A DNA stretch of 61,700 bases from Calditrichia bacterium (GTDB taxonomy: Bacteria; Calditrichota; Calditrichia; Calditrichales; J004). The DNA lies in contig JACKAO010000011.1 of the NCBI GenBank assembly GCA_020635035.1, forward strand, positions 1 to 61,700, in the 5' to 3' direction. The number at the start of each line of letters is the position of its first letter. The first letter of the stretch is position 1. The position numbers and the translations under genes were made by a program. Below, in pieces: positions 8,573-17,510 of the stretch. The notes beneath the pieces were generated by a model. It worked only from the letters and a program-made list of their open reading frames with translations, made no database searches and was not told where the DNA came from.

Positions 8573-10003
8573 ATGGACAAGATATTACAGAAAAATTTAA
8601 CAGAATTATTTGAAAAATGGTCAGGTGAAAAATTAGCATCCTTTGAACCTTTACCTGCACATGGGTCAAACAGGCAATATTTTAGGTTGCAGAGCAAATC
8701 AAAAAAAGCAATTGGCGTTTATAATGAAGATTTTAAAGAAAATGTCGCTTTTTTAAGCTTTTCAAAACATTTTTATAAAAATGGCCTTGCAGTGCCTGAA
8801 ATCTACAAACAGGAACTTGACAAAAATATTTATCTGGAGCAGGACCTTGGTGATGAAACTTTATTTTCATATTTATCGGCAGAACGTGAAAAAAATGGTT
8901 TTTCTGAACACATTATTAATTATTACAAACAAGTTCTCAGAGCTTTGCCTAAATTTCAGGTAACGGCAGGTAAAGATCTCGATTATTCAGTGTGCTACCC
9001 AAGAAGCAGCTTCGACCGACAGTCGATGATGTGGGATCTGAATTATTTTAAATACTATTTTCTGAAACTTGCCAAAATCCCTTTTGACGAACAAAATCTT
9101 GAAAATGATTTCCAGACCTTCACAGATTTTCTGCTGGAAAGTCCGCGTGATTATTTCCTTTACCGGGATTTCCAGTCCCGTAATGTGATGATCAATGGCG
9201 ATGATGTTTATTTTATTGATTACCAGGGCGGACGAAAAGGTGCATTACAATACGATCTCGCGTCTCTTTTATATGATGCAAAAGCAGATATACCCGGAGA
9301 TGTGCGTGAAGAGCTTTTGGAAATATATCTTGAAGAGCTGGAAAAAATTATTTCGCTTGATAGGAAGAAATTCCTTCAGTACTTCTATGGCTTTGTCTTT
9401 ATCAGAATCATGCAGGCACTCGGGGCGTATGGATTCCGTGGATTTTATGAACGTAAAGAACATTTCCTGAAAAGCGTTCCGTACGCTATTCAAAACCTTG
9501 AAAGTCTTCTGCACAGCGCTGATTTACCAATAAAAATACCGGCACTTAGTGATGCCTGGTCAAGGCTTGTCAGATCAAGTTATCTGCGGACACTCAGTTC
9601 CAACCAACTGCGTTTAACAGTACGCCTCGATAGTTTTTCCTATAAACGTGGGATTCCCTGGGATGAAAAAGGGCATGGCGGTGGTTTTGTTTTTGATTGC
9701 CGGGCTTTACCTAATCCCGGGCGATATGAAGAATATCAAAGTCTGACGGGCAACGACCAGCCGGTAATTGAATTCCTGAAAAAAGAAGAAAGTGTTGACG
9801 TTTTTCTGGACCATGCTTATGCGTTGGTTAGCAGTACTTTAAAAAACTATCAAATGCGTAATTTTACAGATTTAATGATCGCATTTGGGTGTACTGGTGG
9901 CCAGCATCGCTCTGTTTATTGTGCAAACCAGATCGCCAGTCGCCTGAAAAAAGAATTTAATATCGATGTCAAATTACGCCATCGGGAACAAGAAATGAAA
10001 TAA
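8573..10003 (+). CDS. APH-type sugar kinase fused to a RapZ C-terminal domain
   Basis: Residues 1-320 are an aminoglycoside-phosphotransferase-fold kinase: a GSNRQYFR nucleotide-loop region, catalytic aspartate 199 in YRDFQSRN, and metal-binding aspartate 217 in IDYQGG. This is the fold of AmgK, which phosphorylates the anomeric carbon of MurNAc/GlcNAc. Residues ~343-476 match the C-terminal domain of RapZ: FSYKRGIP, FDCRALPNP, LTGNDQPV and the signature GCTGGQHRSV, ending in RHRE. In Escherichia coli that domain binds glucosamine-6-phosphate and small RNA. RapZ's own P-loop domain is absent and the kinase takes its place. The MurU-like gene follows 11 bp later, which supports an anomeric sugar kinase. 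The substrate and the role of the RapZ-C domain are inferred. Confidence 0.88.
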   Translation: MDKILQKNLTELFEKWSGEKLASFEPLPAHGSNRQYFRLQSKSKKAIGVYNEDFKENVAFLSFSKHFYKNGLAVPEIYKQELDKNIYLEQDLGDETLFSYLSAEREKNGFSEHIINYYKQVLRALPKFQVTAGKDLDYSVCYPRSSFDRQSMMWDLNYFKYYFLKLAKIPFDEQNLENDFQTFTDFLLESPRDYFLYRDFQSRNVMINGDDVYFIDYQGGRKGALQYDLASLLYDAKADIPGDVREELLEIYLEELEKIISLDRKKFLQYFYGFVFIRIMQALGAYGFRGFYERKEHFLKSVPYAIQNLESLLHSADLPIKIPALSDAWSRLVRSSYLRTLSSNQLRLTVRLDSFSYKRGIPWDEKGHGGGFVFDCRALPNPGRYEEYQSLTGNDQPVIEFLKKEESVDVFLDHAYALVSSTLKNYQMRNFTDLMIAFGCTGGQHRSVYCANQIASRLKKEFNIDVKLRHREQEMK

Positions 10004-10014
10004 TCGGAAATACC

Positions 10015-10758
10015 ATGAAAGCAATGATTTTTGCAGCAGGTATGGGAACACGTTTAAGGCCTTTAACTAATTCAACCCCCAAAGCTTTGATTAAAATAAA
10101 TGACCGTCCATTATTGGAATGGATAATTTTACGGTTGAAATCTTTCGGTTATAAGCAGCTGATAATCAACGTATATCATCATGCAGAAAGTATTGTTAAT
10201 TTTTTAGATAGCAAAAAAAATTTCGGATTGCATATTGAAATCTCCCGGGAGGATATTTTAGCGGATACTGGTGGCGGACTAAAAAAAGCTGCCTGGTTTT
10301 TTGAAGACGTCGATCACTTTTTGATTCATAATGTTGATATTCTAACTGATATTGATCTGAATGAAATGCTGAGTCAGCATGTGCAGAGAAACGCAGATGC
10401 AACGCTTGCAATTCGAAAACGCCAAACCAGTCGCTACCTTCTGTTTAATTCCGAACTTATGATGTGCGGCTGGCGCTCTAAAATAGACAATCAGACTATC
10501 TGGAGCACTGAAGAAGTTGCGAATGCGCAGGAATATGCCTTTTCAGGAATTCATATATTTTCAACAGATTTACTAAAAAAACTTAAAAATGATGTAGTAT
10601 TTTCTATAATTCCTGAGTATCTTCGCTTGGCAGCTAACCATAGTATTTGTGGCTACTTTACTGAATCGGATAACTGGATCGATCTTGGACGTAAAGAAAA
10701 TCTTGAATCTGTAAACCTTCTTTTCGATAAAGCCTACTTCGACAAACTTAGCTACTGA
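10015..10758 (+). CDS. MurU-like sugar-1-phosphate nucleotidyltransferase
   Basis: The 247-residue protein begins with the nucleotidyltransferase signature (FAAGMGTRLRPLT then PKALI). It also has ADTGGGL, the metal-binding HNVDIL and a terminal WIDLGRKENL, all typical of the MurU/RmlA/GMP-pyrophosphorylase family. The short length without a C-terminal beta-helix fits MurU, which makes UDP-MurNAc from MurNAc-1-phosphate. In Pseudomonas the partner is the kinase AmgK, and here the preceding gene encodes an AmgK-fold kinase. The pair therefore suggests cell-wall sugar recycling that bypasses de novo UDP-MurNAc synthesis. A GDP-mannose or dTDP-glucose route is the main alternative. Confidence 0.85.
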   Translation: MKAMIFAAGMGTRLRPLTNSTPKALIKINDRPLLEWIILRLKSFGYKQLIINVYHHAESIVNFLDSKKNFGLHIEISREDILADTGGGLKKAAWFFEDVDHFLIHNVDILTDIDLNEMLSQHVQRNADATLAIRKRQTSRYLLFNSELMMCGWRSKIDNQTIWSTEEVANAQEYAFSGIHIFSTDLLKKLKNDVVFSIIPEYLRLAANHSICGYFTESDNWIDLGRKENLESVNLLFDKAYFDKLSY

Positions 10759-10851
10759 TAAAATTAGAGTATTTTAATATTTTTGACGAAACTCACATAC
10801 ATTTTTTGATTTTCTGATTAAATACTAGTGTTTATTTTTTTGCAAGGAGTT

Positions 10852-11256
10852 ATGAAGAAAGAAGAAGAAAGAAGATCCTTCGAGCGTGTTGAATTACCAG
10901 GTGTATCGGTTCGCTATAAGGTATCAAAGGGATTGAGTGTTTTAAAGAATTATTCTCAGGCAGAAACTGTAATTAATCTTTCGAAAAGCGGCATTGCTTT
11001 TTACATGAAACAGCCTGCCAACTTCGGCACACCTGTGGAGATGAAATTGTCTTTTCCGGATGGTAATGATCTATTGCTCAAGGGTAAAATCCGCTGGAAG
11101 AAAAACACCAATGGAAGTGGCAATGAGACAACAGGTGTAATGTTTAATCCATTCGGCAGTAAACGTGAATATAACTCCATTAAAGCGCTTGAATATCTCC
11201 GTGCAATCAAAGATCAGGCCATCAATCACCCGCTGAAAAACTCTGAAGAAGATTAA
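10852..11256 (+). CDS. PilZ-domain protein
   Basis: This short protein is a stand-alone PilZ domain. It has the RRSFER (RxxxR) arm followed by NLSKSG, matching the (D/N)xSxxG motif, the two elements that bind cyclic di-GMP. The C-terminal half continues the beta-barrel and an alpha-helix. The ATG at 10852 is chosen; AAGGAG at 10844-10849 is only 2 nt from it, which is unusually close. A GTG at 10828 would add eight hydrophobic residues but has no ribosome site. It is a probable cytoplasmic effector. No diguanylate cyclase or phosphodiesterase is encoded nearby. It converges on the dehydrogenase gene with a 6-bp gap. Confidence 0.85.
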   Translation: MKKEEERRSFERVELPGVSVRYKVSKGLSVLKNYSQAETVINLSKSGIAFYMKQPANFGTPVEMKLSFPDGNDLLLKGKIRWKKNTNGSGNETTGVMFNPFGSKREYNSIKALEYLRAIKDQAINHPLKNSEED

Positions 11257-11262
11257 CCACGT

Positions 11263-12396
11263 TTATTCTCCAAATTTATAAACATATCCATCAAACGATA
11301 ACACAAACAGATTTTTATCTTTATCCTGCCCAAATGATGAAATTTGCGGTATTTTTTCCGTTAATAAAGAGTTTTTATAAACATTGTTGCCTTTAGATTC
11401 CAATGCCCAGATTTTTCCAACAACAAAATCTGCATAAATATAAGAGTTATAAAGTTCGGGGTAACTGGATCCCTGGTAAATATACCCGCCGGTAATAGAG
11501 TAGCCCACTGCATGCGTATATTCATAGATTGGAAGAATTAAACCTTCTTTATCGCAATTATCTGCATTATAACATTCTGATGCTTCCATAATGTTCCAGC
11601 CATAATTGCCTCCATTCACAACAATATCAATTTCTTCAATTTTATTCTGTCCGACATCTCCCGTCCAGATATCCCCAGTTTCAGGATGAAAACAAAAACG
11701 CCAGGGATTACGCAAACCGTATGCAAAAATTTCTTCCCTGAATCCCTGATCATTGCCGGCAAAAGGATTATCAGAAGGTATAGCGTATGCTTTCCCATTT
11801 TCTTCTTTATCCACATCAATGCGCAGAATACTTCCGAGTAATGTCTTTCTGTTCTGACCATTGCCCTGTGGATCACCGCCGGATCCACCATCACCAACAG
11901 CAATATACAGAAACCCATCCGGACCAAACATTACCTGACCACCATTATGATTTCCATAAGGCTGACTATACTCCAAAACAGCAAATTCGCTCGCTGCAGT
12001 GGCGTCAGCAGTATTTTCCATTTTAAAACGGGCGATGACTGTCCTCCTTGGATTGTCGGCTGTATAGTTCACATAGAATAAGCTATTTTGAGCAAACTGG
12101 GGATGGAAAGCCAAACCCAGTAATCCTTCTTCATTACCGCTGTCATTAACGCGATCACGAATATCCAGAACCGGAATTTTTATGTCTGTTTCCGGGGTGT
12201 TTTCAAATTTATAAATTCTGCCGGCCTGCTCTACTACATATAAATAGTTTTCCTGCGAATCAGGCTGCTGAAGATCAACAGGACGCACAAATTCAAGCTC
12301 GGGAAATGCTTTTTTAACAGCTACAACTTCTTTATTATCAATGGCTGAACAGGCAAAAATAATTATTGGTAAAAAAATGATTCGGATTAAATACAT
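11263..12396 (-). CDS. PQQ-dependent sugar dehydrogenase family lipoprotein
   Basis: The 377-residue protein has a signal peptide with the lipobox IFAC (cysteine about 16), so it is probably membrane-anchored outside the cytoplasm. The body is a six-bladed propeller of the soluble glucose/aldose dehydrogenase type. Family motifs are EEGLLGLAFHP, NHNGGQVMFGPDG, YIAVGDGG, a YGLRNPWRF box and GGNYGWN. The family oxidises aldose sugars with PQQ and calcium; many members outside Acinetobacter have unknown substrates. AGGAG lies 4 nt before the ATG. It sits 86 bp downstream of the kinase-cyclase gene with no terminator seen between them, so read-through is possible. Confidence 0.85.
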   Translation of the reverse strand: MYLIRIIFLPIIIFACSAIDNKEVVAVKKAFPELEFVRPVDLQQPDSQENYLYVVEQAGRIYKFENTPETDIKIPVLDIRDRVNDSGNEEGLLGLAFHPQFAQNSLFYVNYTADNPRRTVIARFKMENTADATAASEFAVLEYSQPYGNHNGGQVMFGPDGFLYIAVGDGGSGGDPQGNGQNRKTLLGSILRIDVDKEENGKAYAIPSDNPFAGNDQGFREEIFAYGLRNPWRFCFHPETGDIWTGDVGQNKIEEIDIVVNGGNYGWNIMEASECYNADNCDKEGLILPIYEYTHAVGYSITGGYIYQGSSYPELYNSYIYADFVVGKIWALESKGNNVYKNSLLTEKIPQISSFGQDKDKNLFVLSFDGYVYKFGE

Positions 12397-12482
12397 ATAT
12401 CTCCTGGTGCAATTTGTCTATTATTTGCTGATAACTTGTTGGTAAAATAATTTTAATTCAAATATAAATAATACACGGTTTT

Positions 12483-15110
12483 TTAAAACAGGCCAAAAAA
12501 TTTCTTACGTTTTGCGGATTCATTACCTATTCCATTATAACGTTCAAGAATGAATTGACCAAACATCGAAGAAAAAACTACTGGCTGATTTTCTATCCGC
12601 TTTATGTAACCGGCTTTCTCAAGACCAGGTATAAGATATTCGTCCTGTGATTCTATTTTCTCTTGTGCTGCCAATTTTAAAAACAGATTTTTTTGATCTT
12701 CATCGCTAATGTCCCAGATTTGCTGAAAATGTATCCTGGCTTCATCCAAAAAGTCTTCTTTAATCGCTTTCAAATTCTGCTTACTCAACCTGCCATTTGC
12801 TTTAACAAATTCAAAAACAGAAGCACAGGCCATTTGAATAAAAAATGGATAATAACCGGCTATATCTAAAATAAAATCAATCTGGTTTTCAAGAAGGTAA
12901 CCTGCCCTTTTGGACGGGATGGTGATGAGTTCTTCTGCTTCTTCGTGAGTAAAAGTGCTCAACGTCAGGTTGGAAAAAATATTGAAAAAAGGTGAATCTG
13001 ATATCTCCTTGCTATGACACATCGTTTGCAGATTTCTCCCGGATGAAACCAGGTAAGCAACATTGTAGTTATTAGCCATTGATCGCGCAAAAGAATAAAA
13101 CTCGGTATCAAAGTTCTGATTTTTTGTAACCAGTTCAAATTCATCAAAAACCATAACCAGTTTTAAATTCAGATTCTGCATATATTCAACTATTTTAGTA
13201 AATCCTTCATAACCTGGAACAAGATTCAGCTCTAGCTGTTCATTAAACTCCTTAATAAGGCAGCCATAAATTGTTGCAAAAAACTCGGGTACATCAATGC
13301 CGCGTTTTTCCTGGAAATCGACAAAAACAAACACAAACTGATCCGGATCAGACAAATAACGGCGGCGGTTCGCAGGATTGTAAATAAAGTTTAAAAGGGA
13401 TGATTTACCAATTCGTCTTTCACCAACAATGGAAACCGATTGCGGGCGGCTGGCTCCTATACGCGCATAAATTTTGGATATCTCATTTTTACGGCCAAAA
13501 AAATCTTCACTATCCTTTATCATCACCCGGTTCATATAGGGATTTTTACCACTTTTATCTGCTGTACGGATAATTTGCGGCAAAGGTGTGCTGTAATTTT
13601 TTTTAATTACAATCTCTTCAGCGGGGGTCTCAGAAACTTCAGGTTCCGGAATTGCTTCAAAATTTTCATTTTCATGCCAGCGCAGGCGGTAAAGCGGCAT
13701 CGGATCGCTTTTTCCTTTAAAGGTAACTTTTCCCGCAGGCATCAATTCAAAATCTTTATTCGCTGCAATTTTTTGATAAAGAGAATCGGAAAGTTTTATC
13801 TGGGTCGCATCCGTATGCTTTTCAACACGGGCTGCAACATTTACAACATCTCCATAAACATCTCCCTGGTCAATAACGGCTTTTCCATAATGCATGGCAA
13901 TTCGGATCTGCGTTCGGTATTCGTCTGGTAGCCTTGTGTTTTTATGTAATAATTCATTTTGCATTTGAATAGCAGCCTGACAAGCTGCCACAGGATCGTA
14001 AAACGATGCAAGTATTCCATCACCCATCGTTTTAATAACTTTACCCAAATGTTTTTCAATAACCGGAAAAGCAAAATTCGTAAACCTTTTCACCATTGCT
14101 CTGCCTTCAATATCTCCGAATTGCTCAAAATATTTTGTGGAGCCGGCAATATCGCAGAACATGATTACAATATCTTTTTTGTATTCCTTTTCAATGATTT
14201 CGTCAATTTTTTCGCGGTGTTCAAGCAGATCAGCAATGGAATGTGTTACATCCCTGATAACAATCGATTTACGGGATTCGTTCTTTTTTTGCAGCACATC
14301 GTCATAAGCAATTAATGATTCTAAAAATACTTCTGCTGACTGGTATCGTTCCGATGCATTCTTTGCCAAAGCTGTATTCAGTATTGTTTGTAAAGTCTCC
14401 AGATTACCGATTGCCGGGTCTTTTATCTCTTTTGGCCGCTCATTCAGGATCGAATAAATAACGGCAACATCATACTCCCCTTTAAAAGGCACATCTCCTG
14501 TAAGCATTTCGTACATAATTACACCAATCGAGAATATATCTGATTGTGCTTCAAGCTCCTGTCCCTGAATCTGTTCCGGCGACATATAAAAGACCGTTCC
14601 CAATCTGACGTTTTCGGTTGTAATTGTACTGCTGCCTTTTAATTTAGCAAGGCCAAAATCGAGTATTTTTACATTATTTTCTTTATCAAGAAGTATATTT
14701 TCGGGCTTTAAATCCCGGTGTATTATTCCTGCAAAATGAGCTTTACTAAGTCCCTGGCAGATTTGACGCATAATGCTTATTGTGTCATTTAAAGGGATCC
14801 TGCCTTTTTCTTTAAGCAGATCACGGAGCGAAAAGCCATCGATATATTCCATGACGATATAAGGCATACCATTATAATCACCCAGTTCGTAAATGGTAAT
14901 AATATTGGAGTGATTTATTGCAGCAATTGACTGTGCTTCACGTTCAAAACGACGTTTAACGTCTTCATTAAACCCGGATTTTGGAGACAATAGTTTTAGA
15001 GCACACATACGGTGCAGGTGTTTATCTTCTGCAAGATAAACAACGCCCATGCCCCCTTCACCAATTTTTTTCTTTACGGTGTAATGTGAAATATCTGCGC
15101 CAATCATCAC
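12483..15110 (-). CDS. Ser/Thr kinase - class III adenylate cyclase - AAA ATPase fusion
   Basis: The 875-residue protein has three catalytic modules. The kinase (about 10-270) has GEGGMGVVY, lysine 39, HRDLKPEN with aspartate 133, DFG at 151 and a YMSPEQ segment. The cyclase homology domain (about 313-478) has metal aspartates 320 (FCDIAGST) and 364 (MGDG), adenine-selecting lysine 360 and aspartate 421, and asparagine 424 and arginine 428 for the transition state. It should therefore make cAMP. The AAA/STAND-type ATPase (about 535-870) opens with FFGR and has GERRIGKSS (563-571) and VFDE (D656/E657). No membrane segment is seen. The start is GTG at 15110, overlapping the upstream TGA by 4 nt, or the adjacent ATG. 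It closes the four-gene operon 12483-19835. Confidence 0.9.
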   Translation of the reverse strand: MMIGADISHYTVKKKIGEGGMGVVYLAEDKHLHRMCALKLLSPKSGFNEDVKRRFEREAQSIAAINHSNIITIYELGDYNGMPYIVMEYIDGFSLRDLLKEKGRIPLNDTISIMRQICQGLSKAHFAGIIHRDLKPENILLDKENNVKILDFGLAKLKGSSTITTENVRLGTVFYMSPEQIQGQELEAQSDIFSIGVIMYEMLTGDVPFKGEYDVAVIYSILNERPKEIKDPAIGNLETLQTILNTALAKNASERYQSAEVFLESLIAYDDVLQKKNESRKSIVIRDVTHSIADLLEHREKIDEIIEKEYKKDIVIMFCDIAGSTKYFEQFGDIEGRAMVKRFTNFAFPVIEKHLGKVIKTMGDGILASFYDPVAACQAAIQMQNELLHKNTRLPDEYRTQIRIAMHYGKAVIDQGDVYGDVVNVAARVEKHTDATQIKLSDSLYQKIAANKDFELMPAGKVTFKGKSDPMPLYRLRWHENENFEAIPEPEVSETPAEEIVIKKNYSTPLPQIIRTADKSGKNPYMNRVMIKDSEDFFGRKNEISKIYARIGASRPQSVSIVGERRIGKSSLLNFIYNPANRRRYLSDPDQFVFVFVDFQEKRGIDVPEFFATIYGCLIKEFNEQLELNLVPGYEGFTKIVEYMQNLNLKLVMVFDEFELVTKNQNFDTEFYSFARSMANNYNVAYLVSSGRNLQTMCHSKEISDSPFFNIFSNLTLSTFTHEEAEELITIPSKRAGYLLENQIDFILDIAGYYPFFIQMACASVFEFVKANGRLSKQNLKAIKEDFLDEARIHFQQIWDISDEDQKNLFLKLAAQEKIESQDEYLIPGLEKAGYIKRIENQPVVFSSMFGQFILERYNGIGNESAKRKKFFGLF

Positions 15111-16177
15111 TTAAAACCTATTAAACGTAAAAGTCCTGAAAAAATACTTTTTGATTTCCCGTTAGCACCATCTAAATCCTTTATAAATGACAAGAAAGAC
15201 GGAGAAAATATTTTGGGTTGTGAATCGTCAATTATTAATAATTGTTTTTGAACCAGTTCCTGCACAAGATATTCACGCGGATTTTCAATTTTAATTTTAT
15301 GGGCAATCTGCCGAAGGATTACCTGTAAATCATTATTAAGGTTCTGCCAGGTTAATTCAAAATATTTTTTTGTCAAAGATTCATATTTTTGCTTAAAGAG
15401 ATCGTCCTGAATTGCACCCCGCTGCGCAGTATCCTGATCATGAATAACATTACAGGCAATTTGCAGTAAATAAGGAAAATTACCGGCATAAGCTTTAACC
15501 AGTATTTTGCTCTTTTCTGTATTTAACGGAGCTATTTCACATGCCTGCTTTAAAAACTGATCTGTCTCATCCGGATCAAATGGCCTGATTGTAATATTTG
15601 TAAAGATGTTAAAAAAGGGTGACTCTTCAACATCTTTAGAAACACATAACTGCTGCAGATCCAGGTAGGATGTAGTCACATAGGCAACATTATAATTATT
15701 AGCCAGAGAACGTAAAAAGGAGAAAAATTCAAGCGGGAAAGATTCATTCTGCGTGATCAGATTAAAATCATCCATAAACAGGATAATCTTTCGGTTTCGT
15801 TTGGATGCCATTTCAACAATGCGCTTAAACCAGTCATAGCTATCCAGAATACTCTCGAACTTAAACTCAGACTCCAGGCCATGGGCAATCTGATAACACA
15901 ATTCCTTAACAAATGATTCAAGTGAATTCAATTCTTCCGTGACAGAAAGCCGAAGACAATAATATTCCGAAATATCATCAAAATATTTGGATCGGGTAAC
16001 CGGGTCGGAAAGGAAGTTTAAAAGCGACGTTTTCCCAATTTTATAATCACCTACCAACGAAACAGACTGCGGCCTGGCAGCACCAATTCGTGAATAAACT
16101 TTATTAATCAGATTTTGACGTCCCACAAATTGCGAGATATCACTGATAGGTTCATGTATGCTTAAAATTGTTTCCAT
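15107..16177 (-). CDS. Stand-alone AAA ATPase, paralogue of the fusion's C-terminal domain
   Basis: The 356-residue protein aligns along its length with the ATPase end of the kinase-cyclase fusion. Shared features are an FVGRQ opening, RIGAARPQSVSLVG, Walker A GDYKIGKTS (43-51), the LANNYNVAY segment and the SPFFNIF box. Its Walker B reads ILFMDDF (D136/D137), with aspartate where the paralogue has the catalytic glutamate. Hydrolysis may be slow or absent, although DD is tolerated in some STAND ATPases. It starts 10 bp after the outer-membrane gene and overlaps the fusion gene by 4 nt, so the two ATPases are probably made in step and may form a mixed complex (inference). Confidence 0.85.
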   Translation of the reverse strand: METILSIHEPISDISQFVGRQNLINKVYSRIGAARPQSVSLVGDYKIGKTSLLNFLSDPVTRSKYFDDISEYYCLRLSVTEELNSLESFVKELCYQIAHGLESEFKFESILDSYDWFKRIVEMASKRNRKIILFMDDFNLITQNESFPLEFFSFLRSLANNYNVAYVTTSYLDLQQLCVSKDVEESPFFNIFTNITIRPFDPDETDQFLKQACEIAPLNTEKSKILVKAYAGNFPYLLQIACNVIHDQDTAQRGAIQDDLFKQKYESLTKKYFELTWQNLNNDLQVILRQIAHKIKIENPREYLVQELVQKQLLIIDDSQPKIFSPSFLSFIKDLDGANGKSKSIFSGLLRLIGFK

Positions 16178-16187
16178 GATTTAACAT

Positions 16188-17489
16188 TTAAAAACTGAAT
16201 TCTACTCCAAACGTTGGTATGAAATCTGCCCGTAAACCGCCATCATTCAGGGGAAAGAAAACGTTTGCAATGACCATCAGATTTTCTTTTGGCTGTAATT
16301 TAAATCCGACTGCTCCGTTTATAATGTTATCGTTGCTTTGGTTTGGCAGATTGGTATACGATATGCGTTGCTTGTATGTACCATCCGGTCGCTCGACTAT
16401 GATCGGATCAGGAAAAGACAATTCATCACTCTGACTGCCCACTTCAAACTCTCCGATAAAATCCAGGGCAAAAGTCAGGCTTTCACTCAGTTTTTGATCA
16501 TATCCCAGGTAGACTTCAAAATCGTCCGGATCTTTATCGCTGTTTTTCATCTCATAACCAAGATTCAAATGCGGTGTGAAATCACCATAGGCTTTAGATG
16601 CAATCATTAAAAAACGTAACCGGCTTTGCCCGGCGCCAAGAAAGTCTGCTGCTTCGCCTGTCGCAAGCCTGTATTCCACTAAAGCTGAAAGGTCAACATC
16701 CTGCTTGCTGATAAAATTGTATTTGGCACGAATAGCAATATCACCGATACCGGTTGCATCATCATCAATTGCCGGTGGGTTGGTTTGCAATAATGGATGC
16801 GTCGGGTCATCACCAAAATTATGATTTGCTGTATCATTGTTCACAAAGGTATAGCTGTTCATATAAGCAACCGGTGTTGCTTTCAGATTAACATTAACCA
16901 ATGGTAAAGCCACACTAATATCCAGTCTGTCGGTTAATCCATAAGTAAAATAAAATGCAAGAATGCTGGCTTTCAGTTCCATATTCAGGTACATATCGAT
17001 GTAATCAAACTCATTGGGAGAATCTCCCATTCCTGGAAGCCCTACATCCTGATGCGTAAAAGCAAGCCGCAGATCTTTCGTATCCAGACCACGAATTTTA
17101 GTAAAATTCATATACGTAAAATTAAAACCAACATTCAGTAATCCCTGCCCCAGCGTCTGGGCGCGTTCGGAAAAGATTGGTCCAAGACTTGTAGATGTGC
17201 TTACCGGTCGGCCACTGCTGAAATCGAAAGTAAGACCGGCAACTGTCGAGCTTAATGGAAAGGAAGAAACGCTGGTTCCGATAAAATTATTTAATGAGTT
17301 AATAATGGTGGCACTTGCCGCAACATTTGCAGGTTTAAAATGCTCACCATGCTGGCCGGGACTGCCCACAAGATTCAGTTCTAAGAGATCTGTAAAGATT
17401 CCGGAAAGACGGTCTTCCAGTGATTGAGAATACCCGCTTTGAAGAAAAAGGAAAAACATAAAAAAAAGCTTCGTAAAATTTGAACGCAT
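16188..17489 (-). CDS. Outer-membrane beta-barrel protein, transporter-like
   Basis: The 433-residue protein has a signal peptide (about 1-21, cleaved near GYSQS). The rest is a series of amphipathic strands with alternating aromatic residues, such as YMNFTKIRGL, YFTYGLTDRLDISVALPLVNV and YRLATGEAADFLG, and it ends in VEFSF with a C-terminal phenylalanine. This is the style of barrels annotated as transporter or MetA-pathway-of-phenol-degradation-like; the true substrate is unknown. Its place between two AAA ATPase genes (21 bp and 10 bp gaps) is striking, because such barrels are not normally found with kinase or STAND genes. Confidence 0.75.
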   Translation of the reverse strand: MRSNFTKLFFMFFLFLQSGYSQSLEDRLSGIFTDLLELNLVGSPGQHGEHFKPANVAASATIINSLNNFIGTSVSSFPLSSTVAGLTFDFSSGRPVSTSTSLGPIFSERAQTLGQGLLNVGFNFTYMNFTKIRGLDTKDLRLAFTHQDVGLPGMGDSPNEFDYIDMYLNMELKASILAFYFTYGLTDRLDISVALPLVNVNLKATPVAYMNSYTFVNNDTANHNFGDDPTHPLLQTNPPAIDDDATGIGDIAIRAKYNFISKQDVDLSALVEYRLATGEAADFLGAGQSRLRFLMIASKAYGDFTPHLNLGYEMKNSDKDPDDFEVYLGYDQKLSESLTFALDFIGEFEVGSQSDELSFPDPIIVERPDGTYKQRISYTNLPNQSNDNIINGAVGFKLQPKENLMVIANVFFPLNDGGLRADFIPTFGVEFSF

Positions 17490-17510
17490 ACTCCCCCCTG
17501 ATCAAAAAAT

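Noticed and set aside
13440..13931. Open frame of 163 codons on the plus strand
   Set aside because: It lies entirely opposite the kinase-cyclase-AAA gene, has no ribosome site and no recognisable protein features; the minus-strand frame has all the conserved motifs.
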